Assembly (NCBI RefSeq): GCF_016107705.1
Contig: NZ_JAEHGC010000001.1
Span: 62,001 to 126,000, forward strand
Length of the DNA stretch: 64,000 nt
Reading direction: 5' to 3'
Source: Neobacillus cucumis
GTDB taxonomy: Bacteria; Bacillota; Bacilli; Bacillales_B; DSM-18226
Shown here: positions 7,801-16,255 of the stretch, in pieces
Position numbering within the stretch: position 1 is the stretch's first letter
How the letters are laid out: the number at the start of each line of letters is the position of its first letter
Made by a program: the position numbers and the translations under genes
The notes under the pieces: model-generated
Database searches by the model: none
Told to the model about the DNA's origin: nothing
The model's input: only the letters and a program-made list of their open reading frames with translations

Positions 7801-8466
7801 CTACTTATGAATTCTCACGGTCACGTTCATACCAGGGACAATCTGAAGTCCTTTGTTATCATCAATTGTAATTTTAACAGGAATGACTTGAGTTACTTTT
7901 GTATAGTTACCTGTACTGTTTGAGCTTGGTAGAAGAGAAAAAGTACCTGAAGTTGCAAGACCAATTTTCTCTACTGTTCCTTTTAATGTTGTATTAGGGA
8001 AAGCATCTACATTAATATCAACATCTTGTCCTTCAGCTATTTCATCAATTGAAGTTTCCTCAATATTAGCTGTTACCCATAACTTATCAAGATCATATAC
8101 CTGAGCAAGCGGGGTACCGGCAGCTACAAAGGAATTTTTCACAGCATTTGTTTGTACTACTGTTCCACTAGTCGGAAGGGTTATATTAATTGAAGTAGGC
8201 GCAGCAGCTGCCCCCGCTCCCGTTCCAGCAGATACAATGGTTCCGATTTTTTGATTCTTTGAAAAATGATCGCCTACATTTCCTGCCCAATCTATTAATT
8301 TCCCATTAGCCGGTGCAGCAACTGTCACCTGCTGCCCTGCAATTTGAGCATTATCTGTAGATAAATAATTTACTGTTTTGTTGTAGTAGGAATAGGCTGC
8401 AAAACCCCCTCCAACTAAAATAAGCAATATCAAAATGTTTAAAAAAATCATCCGTTTAAGGTTCAT
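7801..8466 (-). CDS. yhbJ: HlyD/EmrA-like membrane fusion protein
   Basis: A periplasmic-adaptor-type protein of 221 aa. It has one N-terminal membrane helix (about residues 8-26), then biotinyl-lipoyl-like halves (TDNAQIAGQQVTVAAPANGK and LPTSGTVVQTNAVKNSF...GTPLAQVYD). A beta-barrel follows (LWVTANIEETSIDEI, DVDINVDAFP) ending PGMNVTVRIHK. It partners the DHA2 exporter next to it, with 8 bases between the genes. The Gly/Ala-rich insert near residue 90 replaces the long coiled coil of Gram-negative EmrA, as expected in an organism without an outer membrane. Confidence 0.85.
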   Translation of the reverse strand: MNLKRMIFLNILILLILVGGGFAAYSYYNKTVNYLSTDNAQIAGQQVTVAAPANGKLIDWAGNVGDHFSKNQKIGTIVSAGTGAGAAAAPTSINITLPTSGTVVQTNAVKNSFVAAGTPLAQVYDLDKLWVTANIEETSIDEIAEGQDVDINVDAFPNTTLKGTVEKIGLATSGTFSLLPSSNSTGNYTKVTQVIPVKITIDDNKGLQIVPGMNVTVRIHK

Positions 8467-8472
8467 ATAAAG

Positions 8473-8913
8473 TTATTCCTCCTCAATTGAAAGCTTAGAT
8501 AGGATAAGCCTGTGTAAACTTAATAAATGTTCAATCTCTTCTTTTGGTAAATCCATCACATCATTTAATTTTTTTCTTAGGATAGATTCAGAAGAATAAA
8601 CTTGATCTAACAGCTCTTTTCCAGCTTGTGTTAAATGAATCGAAACCGCTCTGCGATTTTCAGGCGGAACAATCCGCTCTACCAAACCACTTTGAACTAA
8701 TCGATCAATAACCCCGCTGACTGTGCTGTTCGTTAACCTCAATTTATCGGCTAGGTCGCCCAATCCAATCTTAGGGTTTGAAGAAATTCTATAAAGAGCC
8801 TTCAGTTGAACAACCGTAATTCCCATCCGGTCTGCCTCAGTCTTAATAAGCCGATAAATTGCCTTGTTTATTTCTGAAAATGACTCAACAATTACATTAT
8901 TTAATTCGTACAT
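8473..8913 (-). CDS. yhbI: MarR family repressor of the efflux operon
   Basis: A winged-helix MarR protein of 146 aa. The HTH is at about residues 50-70 (LGDLADKLRLTNSTVSGVID) and the wing contains PENRRAVSIHLT. It is first in the operon, 6 bases before the adaptor gene, with an AAAGGAGGAAG ribosome site. A consensus promoter and a palindrome lie directly upstream, so it most likely represses its own operon and is released by a small toxic ligand. The order matches B. subtilis yhbI-yhbJ-yhcA. Confidence 0.85.
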   Translation of the reverse strand: MYELNNVIVESFSEINKAIYRLIKTEADRMGITVVQLKALYRISSNPKIGLGDLADKLRLTNSTVSGVIDRLVQSGLVERIVPPENRRAVSIHLTQAGKELLDQVYSSESILRKKLNDVMDLPKEEIEHLLSLHRLILSKLSIEEE

Positions 8914-8959
8914 TTCTTCCTCCTTTGCCTCGATAATCTAAGGTTTCTAAATCGAATAT

Positions 8960-9021
8960 TTCGTATACGAATTGATTTATTACAAGATAGAATTATATAT
9001 AGATACCCTTTAGTATGTCAA
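8960..9021 (-). promoter_or_regulatory. promoter and candidate MarR operator of the efflux operon
   Basis: On the minus strand TTGACA (9021-9016), an 18-base spacer and TATAAT (8997-8992) form a consensus sigma-A promoter. Just downstream is the perfect 12-bp palindrome TTCGTATACGAA (8960-8971), inside a wider imperfect dyad (AATCGAAT...ATTGATT). Its position between the start site and the marR gene suits autorepression. Confidence 0.7.
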
Positions 9022-9183
9022 CAACAAAATATTTCACTCTTACATTAAGTTAATGCTGATCTTATCAAGAAACTTCCCTTCTTTTCCCAATGGAAAAGTG
9101 GGAAGCATTTTTTTATGTTTAAGTGGACTAGGGAACATTAATTCCAGACCTTCATTTAGTCTAAAATGAAAGGAATGGATGGA

Positions 9184-10431
9184 ATGCAAGAATCAATTAA
9201 GAAACATGCCAAACGGTTTTCTTCCATTAATGATTTAGAACCACTTATCCAGCAAATTGGAGAAGCAAAATATGTGCTCTTAGGGGAGTCATCACATGGG
9301 ACTTCCGAATTTTATACACTTCGTGCTGAATTAACAAAAAAATTAATTACGGAAAAAGGATTTTCTATTATTGCGGTTGAAGGAGATTGGCCGGCTTGTC
9401 AAAATATCAATCGCTATATAAAAGGATACGGCCAAACAAAACAAAATGTAAAAGAAGTATTAGAGGCATTTGAACGATGGCCAACCTGGATGTGGGCAAA
9501 TCATGAAATAATCGGTTTCATCGAATGGTTAAAAGATTATAATCAACAATGTAATCAAAATATTGGTTTTTACGGTATCGATGTCTACAGTTTATGGGAA
9601 AGCTTGGATGAAATTATCCATTACCTTGAAAAAACACAATCACCAGAACTTGAAACAGCTAGAAGAGCTTTTTCTTGTTTCGAAACATATAATCGTAATC
9701 ATGAATCTTATGCTGTTTCAGCTGGTTATTTATCAGAAAACTGCACCAATGAAGCACTCCAATTATTATCATCCATTCAAAAAAATAAATGGCAATACCG
9801 GGATGACTTCGAGGGTAGCCTAAACATGGAAGTGAACGCCCTGGTTACAGCCCATGCAGAAGAATATTATCGAATTATGGTACGAAGTGATTCAGAGTCT
9901 TGGAATATTCGGGATCGTCACATGGCTGAAGCAGTGGAAAAAATCGTCAACTTTTATGGTAACGATGCAAAAATCATTATCTGGGAGCATAACACACATG
10001 TTGGTGATGCTCGGGCAACCGACATGAAGGACGAAAGAATGGTCAATGTTGGACAATTGCTCCGGGAGAATCATTCCGAAAATGATGTTTATATCGTGGG
10101 ATTTGGTACCTATAGCGGCACTGTCATTGCTTCCAGGGAATGGGGATTGAATTTTCAAATTACGGAAGTGCCTCCTGCTCAATATGGAAGTTGGGAGTAT
10201 CTTATGCATTTGAGTGGAGAATTTAATCAGTTTCTTTTGTTTACAGATGAAAATCGCCATGAATTCGACAATACCATTGGTCATCGTGCAATCGGTGTTG
10301 TCTATCAGCCGGAATATGAGCATTTTGGTAATTATGTTCCTTCTCAAATGGGTGAACGTTATGATGCGTTCATATTTATAAACCAAACCACTGCTTTGAA
10401 TCCCCTTGTTTTGGAAAAAATCATTTTTTAA
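9184..10431 (+). CDS. erythromycin esterase family protein
   Basis: A protein of the Ere/succinoglycan-biosynthesis esterase fold. It keeps the catalytic signatures GESSHGTSEF near the start, VEGDWP and later WEHNTHVGDAR with the His and acidic residues proposed to activate water. Ere enzymes open the macrolide lactone. Chromosomal Bacillus homologues (YbfO type) often have other or unknown substrates, so resistance should not be assumed. The frame opens at ATG 9166, but AAAGGA at 9169-9174 best fits ATG 9184 (MQESIKKH). It is monocistronic. Confidence 0.8.
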   Translation: MQESIKKHAKRFSSINDLEPLIQQIGEAKYVLLGESSHGTSEFYTLRAELTKKLITEKGFSIIAVEGDWPACQNINRYIKGYGQTKQNVKEVLEAFERWPTWMWANHEIIGFIEWLKDYNQQCNQNIGFYGIDVYSLWESLDEIIHYLEKTQSPELETARRAFSCFETYNRNHESYAVSAGYLSENCTNEALQLLSSIQKNKWQYRDDFEGSLNMEVNALVTAHAEEYYRIMVRSDSESWNIRDRHMAEAVEKIVNFYGNDAKIIIWEHNTHVGDARATDMKDERMVNVGQLLRENHSENDVYIVGFGTYSGTVIASREWGLNFQITEVPPAQYGSWEYLMHLSGEFNQFLLFTDENRHEFDNTIGHRAIGVVYQPEYEHFGNYVPSQMGERYDAFIFINQTTALNPLVLEKIIF

Positions 10432-10436
10432 ACCTT

Positions 10437-10470
10437 AAAGGTCCCTCTTCTACGGAAGAGAGACCTTTTT
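10437..10470. terminator. terminator shared by the esterase gene and ymaF
   Basis: AAGGTC..CTCTTC/GAAGAG..GACCTTTTT hairpin between two converging genes. Confidence 0.85.
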
Positions 10471-10477
10471 GTTTCCG

Positions 10478-10819
10478 TTATTTTGACCCTGGAGCGGGGT
10501 GATCGACGCCCTTTACATGATGGCTATGTCCACTTTCTTCTGTAGTATGAAAATCATAATAATGAACATGCATACCATTGCCGACAGGAATAGCTGGACC
10601 TGAATAGGCCTTGTAATAATGGGTATGCCCCTCCTCAAATAGTACATACCCTTCCGTATAATGAATATGACTTCCATCCTGGGTTTGAATTGGGGGCGAT
10701 GTTACATCTAGGCACTGGTGGACATGGTTGGAACTTACACCTGTATAATCAACAGAACCATGATTATGATGGGGAACAAAACCTGGTACAAAATCATCTT
10801 TTCCTATTTTATCTCTCAT
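10478..10819 (-). CDS. ymaF: YmaF family His-rich protein
   Basis: A 113-aa protein made of repeated His motifs: HHNHG, NHVHQ, GSHIHY, GHTHYY, GMHVHYY and GHSHHVKG, each opening a beta-rich repeat. This matches the YmaF family. The evenly spaced His pairs suggest metal binding, but the function is unknown. An ATGGAGGGAAGAGT ribosome site precedes the ATG. The gene stands alone and divergent from the DUF1657 genes. Confidence 0.8.
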   Translation of the reverse strand: MRDKIGKDDFVPGFVPHHNHGSVDYTGVSSNHVHQCLDVTSPPIQTQDGSHIHYTEGYVLFEEGHTHYYKAYSGPAIPVGNGMHVHYYDFHTTEESGHSHHVKGVDHPAPGSK

Positions 10820-10894
10820 ACTCTTCCCTCCATGTTTGAAAATTCCTGCTGCTTAACTATATGCGCGAAATTTTTAAAAAAGAAAACAAAAATG

Positions 10895-10925
10895 TACATA
10901 GGCTAATGTGTAAGTTCACATACTA
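10895..10925 (+). promoter_or_regulatory. candidate sigma-G promoter of the 2Duf cassette
   Basis: CATACTA (10919-10925) is a perfect sigma-F/G -10 element. It is 18 bases from TACATA (10895-10900), which shares 4 of 6 positions with the sigma-G -35 TGAATA. The first DUF1657 gene starts 41 bases downstream. This predicts forespore expression, as known for spoVA-2mob/2Duf genes. Confidence 0.55.
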
Positions 10926-10965
10926 TTTTTGTATTTGATTTCATTAATGAAAGAGGGATTATTAG

Positions 10966-11169
10966 ATGACAGTCGGAACACAAGTAAAGCAAGCCTTAGC
11001 AAGCTTAAAAAGTGCCCAAGCAAGTTTTGAAACCTTCGCATTAGCCACTGACAACCAAAATGCAAAACAGCTATATCAACAAGCTGCCCAGCAAACACAA
11101 TCCGTTTTAGATAGTTTGGAGCCACGCCTTCAGGAAATTCAGGCGGAAGAGCCCCAATACAATCAATAA
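10966..11169 (+). CDS. DUF1657 protein
   Basis: A 67-aa all-helical protein with the DUF1657 pattern: MTVGTQVKQAL start, ASFETFALAT, AKQLYQQAAQQTQ and the ending LEPRLQ...EEPQYN. A GAAAGAGGGATT ribosome site precedes it. DUF1657 genes accompany DUF421 and SpoVA genes in spore operons of Bacillus. A hairpin at 11181-11200 separates it from the next, paralogous gene. Confidence 0.85.
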   Translation: MTVGTQVKQALASLKSAQASFETFALATDNQNAKQLYQQAAQQTQSVLDSLEPRLQEIQAEEPQYNQ

Positions 11170-11180
11170 TAAGCAAAATA

Positions 11181-11207
11181 GGTTGGCGTTTATGCCAACC
11201 CATTTTT
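11181..11207 (+). terminator. hairpin with weak U tract between the two DUF1657 genes
   Basis: GGTTGGC/GCCAACC stem followed by CATTTTTC. It may partly terminate the first transcript. A second -10-like CATACCA is found at 11231-11237. Confidence 0.55.
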
Positions 11208-11263
11208 CATTTCAATAAGTAATCCCATTACATACCAAAGCTTGCAGGAAAGGAAGATTAATC

Positions 11264-11467
11264 ATGACAGTTGCTTCTAACGTAAAGCAAACCCTTGTAA
11301 CGATAAAGGATATTGAGGCACAATTGTCAGCTCTAGCTCTGAATTCACTGGATGAGGATGCAAAAAGAGTGTTTCATGAGACTGCCCTTACATTTGAACA
11401 TGTAAAAAAAGACATTCAAACAAGAGTATATGAACTTGAACGTCAAGAACCGCAATACAAAGGATAA
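11264..11467 (+). CDS. DUF1657 protein, second copy
   Basis: A 67-aa paralogue of the preceding gene, with the same start (MTVASNVKQTL), the same Thr/Phe-centred middle and the same end (ELERQEPQYKG). The middle has diverged (KDIEAQLSALALNSLDEDAK). A GGAAAGGAAG ribosome site precedes ATG. The DUF421 gene begins 20 bases after its stop, so the two are cotranscribed. Confidence 0.85.
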   Translation: MTVASNVKQTLVTIKDIEAQLSALALNSLDEDAKRVFHETALTFEHVKKDIQTRVYELERQEPQYKG

Positions 11468-11486
11468 TGGATTGGGGTGAGAAAAG

Positions 11487-12347
11487 ATGCCTGGATGGGT
11501 TTTAATTATTGCTCGATCACTAATCTTCTTGTTACTAGTATTTTTAACCACAAAACTCCTTGGAAAAAAGCAAATTTCTGAACTTAACTTCTTTGAGTAT
11601 GTTGCAGGTATTACTATTGGCAGTATTGCCGGTGAAGTAGTGACTGGACTTGAAAGTAATGCATATCATGGAGCATTGGCCATCATCGTTTTTGGCCTAG
11701 TTACTTTTATGGCAGACTTCCTTTCATTAAAAAGCAAAAAATTCCGAGATGTCATGGATGGTAGAGGAGCTGTAGTAATTAAAGATGGACGAGTTTTAGA
11801 AGAAAATTTAAAGAAGGAAAAATACACGATTGATGAATTATCCGCCCTGCTTAGGCAGAAGGATATTTTTAAAATCGCTGATGTTGAATTTGCTGTTCTT
11901 GAACCTAAAGGGAATTTGAGTGCTTTATTGAAAAAAGAAAATCGTCCTCTTACCCCAAAAGATTTGCAAATGAAAACAGCCAATGAAAAAGAGCCTCAAA
12001 CCGTTATTATGGATGGGAAAATTTTAGATGAAGCATTGCGTTCATCAGGGAAAAGCCGTAGCTGGCTTAATACAGAATTAGAAAAACTCGGGGTAACACT
12101 TGATAATGTGTTTATTGGGCAGGTCGACTCATACGGGGAATTAACCATTGATATTTATGATGACAAGCTACAAGTGCCTTCTCCGCAGCAAAGGCCTCTG
12201 CTTATGGCAATGCTGAAAAAGACTCATGCTGACCTAGAACTATTTTCACTAGCCACAGAGTGTCAAAATTCAAAGGAAATGTATCAGAAGAATGCGATGA
12301 TTGTACAAAATGCAATGGATCAGTTAGAACCATATTTGAATGGTTAA
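11487..12347 (+). CDS. 2Duf-like protein: DUF421 membrane protein with C-terminal DUF1657 domain
   Basis: A 286-aa protein. The N-terminal part is YetF/DUF421: about three membrane helices (residues 5-85; LLVFLTTKLLGKKQISELNF and VAGITIGSIAGE). Two cytoplasmic beta-rich modules follow (GRGAVVIKDGRV..., PQTVIMDGKILDEALRSSGK). The last ~55 residues (LLMAMLKKTHADLELFSLAT, then MYQKNAMIVQNAMDQLEPYL) are a DUF1657 domain. This fusion is the '2Duf' architecture. In B. subtilis carrying spoVA-2mob, 2Duf sits in the spore inner membrane and raises wet-heat resistance. The start has a GGGGTGAG ribosome site. Confidence 0.85.
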   Translation: MPGWVLIIARSLIFLLLVFLTTKLLGKKQISELNFFEYVAGITIGSIAGEVVTGLESNAYHGALAIIVFGLVTFMADFLSLKSKKFRDVMDGRGAVVIKDGRVLEENLKKEKYTIDELSALLRQKDIFKIADVEFAVLEPKGNLSALLKKENRPLTPKDLQMKTANEKEPQTVIMDGKILDEALRSSGKSRSWLNTELEKLGVTLDNVFIGQVDSYGELTIDIYDDKLQVPSPQQRPLLMAMLKKTHADLELFSLATECQNSKEMYQKNAMIVQNAMDQLEPYLNG

Positions 12348-12353
12348 AAAGAG

Positions 12354-12384
12354 AGATCCTTATTCAATAGATAAGGATCTTTTC
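12354..12384 (+). terminator. terminator of the 2Duf cassette
   Basis: AGATCCTTAT/ATAAGGATCT stem followed by TTTCG. Confidence 0.8.
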
Positions 12385-12500
12385 GTCTTTACGAACTTAT
12401 TTTCATTTTTCGCGGAATCGGTACATTAAACTTCTTCGTAAATTCTTCTTTGTTAAAGCCCCCCATTGGTAATGTATCATTCCCCTTTTCTTTTGCAATT

Positions 12501-12537
12501 AAAAAGGCTTGCTCCTTAAACTAGGAACAAGCCTTTT
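12501..12537 (-). terminator. terminator of the second YitT gene
   Basis: AAAAGGCTTG.. and ..CAAGCCTTTTT pair around an imperfect CC/GG middle. It begins a few bases past the YitT stop. Confidence 0.8.
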
Positions 12538-12542
12538 GTGTA

Positions 12543-13358
12543 CTAATTTGGACTGGGTCTATGAAACAGTCCCATTACTTCGATTGTTTCGGTAATATTA
12601 ACAAATGCTGAAGTATCCACCTCAGAGATGAGATTTTTAACATCATTTAATTCATACCTGGAAATAACCGTGACTAAAATATTCCTTTTGTTATTGGAGT
12701 AACCGCCTACTCCATCCATTATGGTTAAACCTCTGTACAAATTAGATAGCAGATGTTTCCGCATTTCTTCGCCTTTTTCAGTAATAATCATAATGGTGAG
12801 CTTGGCATGATCCGTGTAAATGGCATCGACTACTTTACCGGTAACAAAAATGGAGACCAATGTATTAAGAGCAGAATCCCAATTGAATAAAAATCCACTG
12901 ATGATAATGACTACACCGTTCATCCCAGATAGAAGGGCACCAATCGGAAAATCCATTTTTCTAGCTAGAATCATGCTAATGATATCAAAACCGCCTGTAG
13001 ATCCAGAGCTGCGAAATACCATCCCGACCCCAAGTCCCGTAATAGCTCCTCCAAATATAGAAGAAAGTATTTTATCTTGCGCAATGGCATGAACAGGAAT
13101 AATATAAAGACCAATCGAAATAATGATTACCGATAGGATTGAATTAACAATTAATCTTCTTCCGAGCATTTTATATCCAATAATTAATAAGGGAAGATTC
13201 AAAAGAAAGTTCGCAAACCCCGTATTAAGCGGGGTAATCATCCCCAAAATCATGGAGATTCCGCTCATTCCTCCACTTAAGACTTGATGAGGAATTAAGA
13301 AAAGATTAAATCCAAAAGCAACAATGAGAGAACCGAAAACTATTCCAAGATATTGCAA
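12543..13358 (-). CDS. YitT family membrane protein, second copy
   Basis: A protein of ~271 aa with five membrane helices and a C-terminal DUF2179 domain. Hallmarks are FLIPHQVLSGGMSGISM and FRSSGSTGGFDIISM; the tail ends SAFVNITETIEVMG. The frame is open to TTG 13391. TTG 13358 is chosen because TAGGAGGGG sits 9 bases before it. It is divergent in sequence from the copy at 3779-4696 and is not its tandem duplicate. Function unknown. Confidence 0.85.
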   Translation of the reverse strand: MQYLGIVFGSLIVAFGFNLFLIPHQVLSGGMSGISMILGMITPLNTGFANFLLNLPLLIIGYKMLGRRLIVNSILSVIIISIGLYIIPVHAIAQDKILSSIFGGAITGLGVGMVFRSSGSTGGFDIISMILARKMDFPIGALLSGMNGVVIIISGFLFNWDSALNTLVSIFVTGKVVDAIYTDHAKLTIMIITEKGEEMRKHLLSNLYRGLTIMDGVGGYSNNKRNILVTVISRYELNDVKNLISEVDTSAFVNITETIEVMGLFHRPSPN

Positions 13359-13613
13359 GAAAGTGCCCCTCCTACTATCTATTCTTTTCAAATATCATAC
13401 CGATTCTCGTTCCCTAAGTAAATTTAATAGTTTTTTACAATAATATACAATTATCTGATAAATATAAATTTTCTTTTATTAATCTTTTCGGATATTTTAC
13501 CAATATTATTGAAAAAAAACCAATAAAATTGAATTTTTATGTAGGATATGTACTATTTATTCAGTGTTATATTTTTCCTTATTTTGATGGAAATTATTCT
13601 TCGAGAAAAACAA

Positions 13614-13641
13614 TTGACAATTCATTAATAATATTTATACT
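13614..13641 (+). promoter_or_regulatory. sigma-A promoter of the lysine riboswitch
   Basis: TTGACA (13614-13619), a 16-base spacer and TATACT (13636-13641). Confidence 0.75.
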
Positions 13642-13675
13642 TTATTAATATATTAACTTTAATATTTAAATCCTC

Positions 13676-13877
13676 ATCAAACCGATGAGGTAGAGGTCGC
13701 GGTTTTTATTAGTATAGCGGACGAGATGAAAGAGACATCGTTAACTCCGTTTGAAAGGAAAAGCTGCCGAAGCATATTTTTTCTCTTATAAAAGTATGCT
13801 GGGGCTGTCTCCGAATAGGAACAGAACTGTCATGATTAGCCCTACCAGCTAATCGTGTTGAGCTATCTTTCGGAAGG
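13676..13877 (+). ncRNA. lysine riboswitch (L box) aptamer
   Basis: The leader carries the conserved L-box blocks in order: GAGGTAGAGGTCGCGG at the 5' side of P1/P2, AAGCTGCCGAAGC, then GCTGGGGCTG. CCTACCAGCTAATCGTG and the closing GAGCTATCTTTC follow, whose CTATC pairs with GGTAG in P1. The family binds L-lysine and lowers expression when lysine is plentiful. A terminator (13898-13929) follows and a lysine permease gene lies downstream, so it acts by transcription attenuation. Confidence 0.9.
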
Positions 13878-13897
13878 TATGATGCGGGGTATTGATA

Positions 13898-13929
13898 TGC
13901 CACCTGAATCTACTTCGGTGGCATTTTTT
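13898..13929 (+). terminator. lysine-responsive terminator
   Basis: TGCCACC/GGTGGCA stem with a T6 run, placed between the L-box aptamer and the permease gene. Confidence 0.85.
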
Positions 13930-14014
13930 ATTCCAAACTCCTTCCTATTAGAAAAGCTGTAGCACCTTTTTTAGGTACTGTACTAGACAGCAAACGAAAA
14001 GGAGTATAGATAAT

Positions 14015-15496
14015 ATGCAAACTGCACGTGTATCAAAAGAAAATTCGAGTGCTGATGTTCTAATCACGAATAAAGAAAAATCAGGATTAAAGCGCAGCTT
14101 AAAAGCCCGTCATCTTACAATGATCTCACTCGGGGGAACTATCGGAACAGGTTTATTCCTTGCCAGCGGCGGCGCAATTGCTACTGCCGGTCCTGGTGGT
14201 GCAATTCTTTCCTATCTAATCATTGGAATTATGGTTTACTTTTTAATGACAAGCTTAGCTGAAATGGGTTCCTATATGCCGGTTGCTGGAAGCTTCAGTA
14301 CGTATGCAACCAAATTTGTTGACCCTTCACTAGGATTTGCTCTTGGTTGGAACTATTGGTATAACTGGGCTATTACGATTGCTGCAGAATTAGCAGCTGT
14401 TACAATGATCATGAAATTTTGGTTTCCGCACACGCCATCTATTTTGTGGAGTGCCATCTTTTTAGCGATTATGTTTCTACTAAACTTTATTTCTGTTAAA
14501 GGCTTTGGTGAAGCAGAATATTGGTTCTCCTTAATTAAAGTTGTTACAGTTGTCATCTTTATTATTACTGGAACATTAATGATCTTTGGTATTATGGGCG
14601 GACATGTTATTGGTTTGAAGAATTTCACTGTTGGTGATGCCCCGTTCCATGGTGGTTTCATGACCATGCTTGGAATCTTTATGGCAGCAGGATTTTCTTT
14701 CCAAGGAACGGAGCTTCTTGGTGTGGCAGCCGGTGAAACAGACAATCCAGAAAAAGCAATTCCTCGTGCTGTTCGTCAAGTTTTCTGGCGCATTCTATTA
14801 TTCTATGTTTTAGCTATTTTAGTAATTGGTTTATTGATTCCATACACGAACGGTAACTTAGCAAACAGCGATGTAACGGTCAGTCCGTTTACACTTGTAT
14901 TCCAAAAAGCAGGGATTGCCTTTGCTGCATCTGTCATGAATGCTGTTATTTTAACTGCGGTATTATCAGCAGGAAATTCAGGGATGTATGCCTCAACTCG
15001 TATGCTTTGGGATTTAGCTCGTCAAGGTAAAGCACCAAAATTCCTTGGCAAATTAAATAAAAATGGTGTACCTGTTAATGCCTTAATCGTTACTACTTTA
15101 GTCGGTACTCTTGCATTTCTTGCTTCCCTCTTCGGTGATGGAACTGTATATATTTGGTTATTGAATGCTTCAGGTATGTCAGGTTTCATCGCTTGGCTTG
15201 GAATTGCAATTTGCCATTACCGCTTCCGTAGAGCCTATGTTGCACAAGGCAGGGACTTAAGCAAGCTTCCATATAAATCTAAGCTTTTCCCATTTGGTCC
15301 GATCTTTGCCTTTGTTGTGTGCGGATTCGTCGTTTTAGGCCAAAACTACTCCGCATTTACCGGAGACCATATCGATTGGAATGGTGTATTAGTCTCCTAT
15401 ATCGGATTGCCATTATTTATCATCTTATGGTTAGGATATAAATTTACAAAGAAGACGAAATTAATCCCTTTAGATAAATGTGATTTAAATAACTAA
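14015..15496 (+). CDS. lysP: lysine-specific amino acid permease
   Basis: An APC-superfamily, AAT-type transporter of 493 aa with about 12 membrane helices. The family signatures are LKARHLTMISLGGTIGTGLF, GWNYWYNWAI, FSFQGTELLGVAAGE and ASTRMLWDLA. They match LysP-type lysine permeases. The L-box riboswitch directly upstream specifies lysine as the substrate far more strongly than sequence alone. The AAAAGGAG ribosome site precedes ATG. It imports lysine with protons and should be shut down when lysine is plentiful. Confidence 0.9.
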   Translation: MQTARVSKENSSADVLITNKEKSGLKRSLKARHLTMISLGGTIGTGLFLASGGAIATAGPGGAILSYLIIGIMVYFLMTSLAEMGSYMPVAGSFSTYATKFVDPSLGFALGWNYWYNWAITIAAELAAVTMIMKFWFPHTPSILWSAIFLAIMFLLNFISVKGFGEAEYWFSLIKVVTVVIFIITGTLMIFGIMGGHVIGLKNFTVGDAPFHGGFMTMLGIFMAAGFSFQGTELLGVAAGETDNPEKAIPRAVRQVFWRILLFYVLAILVIGLLIPYTNGNLANSDVTVSPFTLVFQKAGIAFAASVMNAVILTAVLSAGNSGMYASTRMLWDLARQGKAPKFLGKLNKNGVPVNALIVTTLVGTLAFLASLFGDGTVYIWLLNASGMSGFIAWLGIAICHYRFRRAYVAQGRDLSKLPYKSKLFPFGPIFAFVVCGFVVLGQNYSAFTGDHIDWNGVLVSYIGLPLFIILWLGYKFTKKTKLIPLDKCDLNN

Positions 15497-15500
15497 CTAG

Positions 15501-15528
15501 AATAGCACGCCTCGGCGTGCTATTTTTT
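15501..15528 (+). terminator. terminator of lysP
   Basis: ATAGCACGCC/GGCGTGCTAT palindrome with TTTTTTA. Confidence 0.85.
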
Positions 15529-15593
15529 ATGCCTTAAAACAACGGGAACCTTCTTCAAACAACGATATATCTTTTTTTTTCTTTCAAAATAGA

Positions 15594-15626
15594 AAAACAG
15601 ACTCAAAACCTTGGGCCTGTTTTAAC
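15594..15626 (-). terminator. probable terminator of the HTH gene
   Basis: AAAACAG/CTGTTTT stem with a 15-base loop just past the HTH stop on the minus strand. Confidence 0.5.
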
Positions 15627-15631
15627 AAATA

Positions 15632-15850
15632 TTATTCATCATCTGATGTCCAAACATACAGATCTTCAATTTGGCAATTCAATTCTTTGGAAATAGTCAT
15701 GGCATTGTTCAAATTCATTACTCTCTTGGATAAGTAATCATTGAGCTGACTTTTAGGAATATTCGTATTCCTTTCCAAACTGTCTAAATCCATACTGTTT
15801 TTTGATAATAATTCTTTGAGGTTACTCTTTTTCGCTTTATAATTCGTCAA
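15632..15850 (-). CDS. small XRE-like helix-turn-helix protein
   Basis: A 72-aa protein that is essentially one Cro/C1-type HTH: LKELLSKNSMDLDSLERNTN, then IPKSQLNDYLSKR as the recognition helix and LNNAMTISKELNCQIEDLY. The acidic tail is WTSDDE. An AGGTGTCATT ribosome site precedes ATG. It resembles the short HTH_26-type regulators of Bacillus. Its target is unknown. It converges on lysP, with no evidence that it controls it. Confidence 0.75.
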   Translation of the reverse strand: MTNYKAKKSNLKELLSKNSMDLDSLERNTNIPKSQLNDYLSKRVMNLNNAMTISKELNCQIEDLYVWTSDDE

Positions 15851-16017
15851 AATGACACCTCACTTTTTATTTAGTATAACATACTATTTCAAAATTGGAA
15901 GGTAATAGATAGATGAGTCATATTTTTCCAAAAAATAATAAAGTTCCTCTCCTATAACAAGGAGTATTTTTTCATACTATAGTATAATGGAGATAGAATA
16001 TTAAATGGGGTGTTAAT

Positions 16018-16191
16018 TTGGGAAGTTCAAATAACCGCTATAATAGTGGAGAGATTGTATATATTAAAGGAACGGAAGAGATGGTTACGATTTTGAAATG
16101 GCAATACGTAAAAAACATGAAAAGATATTCTTATGTTGTTAAAGAGCATCCATCAACATTTTTCTTCGAAGAGGAATTACAACGTCCGTAA
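16018..16191 (+). CDS. small conserved-looking protein (57 aa), unknown function
   Basis: TTG 16018 with GGGGTG 6 bases upstream opens a 57-codon frame ending in TAA before a strong terminator. The protein reads like a compact beta-rich domain: GEIVYIKGTEEMVTILKWQ, then YSYVVKEHPSTFFFEEEL. No Cys or membrane segment is present. A CATACTATAGTATAATGG promoter-like stretch lies 30-50 bases upstream. I do not know the family. Confidence 0.6.
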   Translation: MGSSNNRYNSGEIVYIKGTEEMVTILKWQYVKNMKRYSYVVKEHPSTFFFEEELQRP

Positions 16192-16210
16192 TTCCTCGCT
16201 ACTCAAATCC

Positions 16211-16245
16211 AAAAAAAGAAGACCATTCCGGCCTTCTTTTTATTT
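16211..16245. terminator. bidirectional terminator between the small gene and asnS
   Basis: AAAGAAGaCC/GGcCTTCTTTTT hairpin with A and T runs on both sides. Confidence 0.75.
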
Positions 16246-16255
16246 TTGTTTTTCA

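Noticed and set aside
9166..10431. A macrolide-resistance determinant
   Set aside because: The Ere fold is clear, but chromosomal Bacillus homologues often do not hydrolyse macrolides and there is no mobile context.
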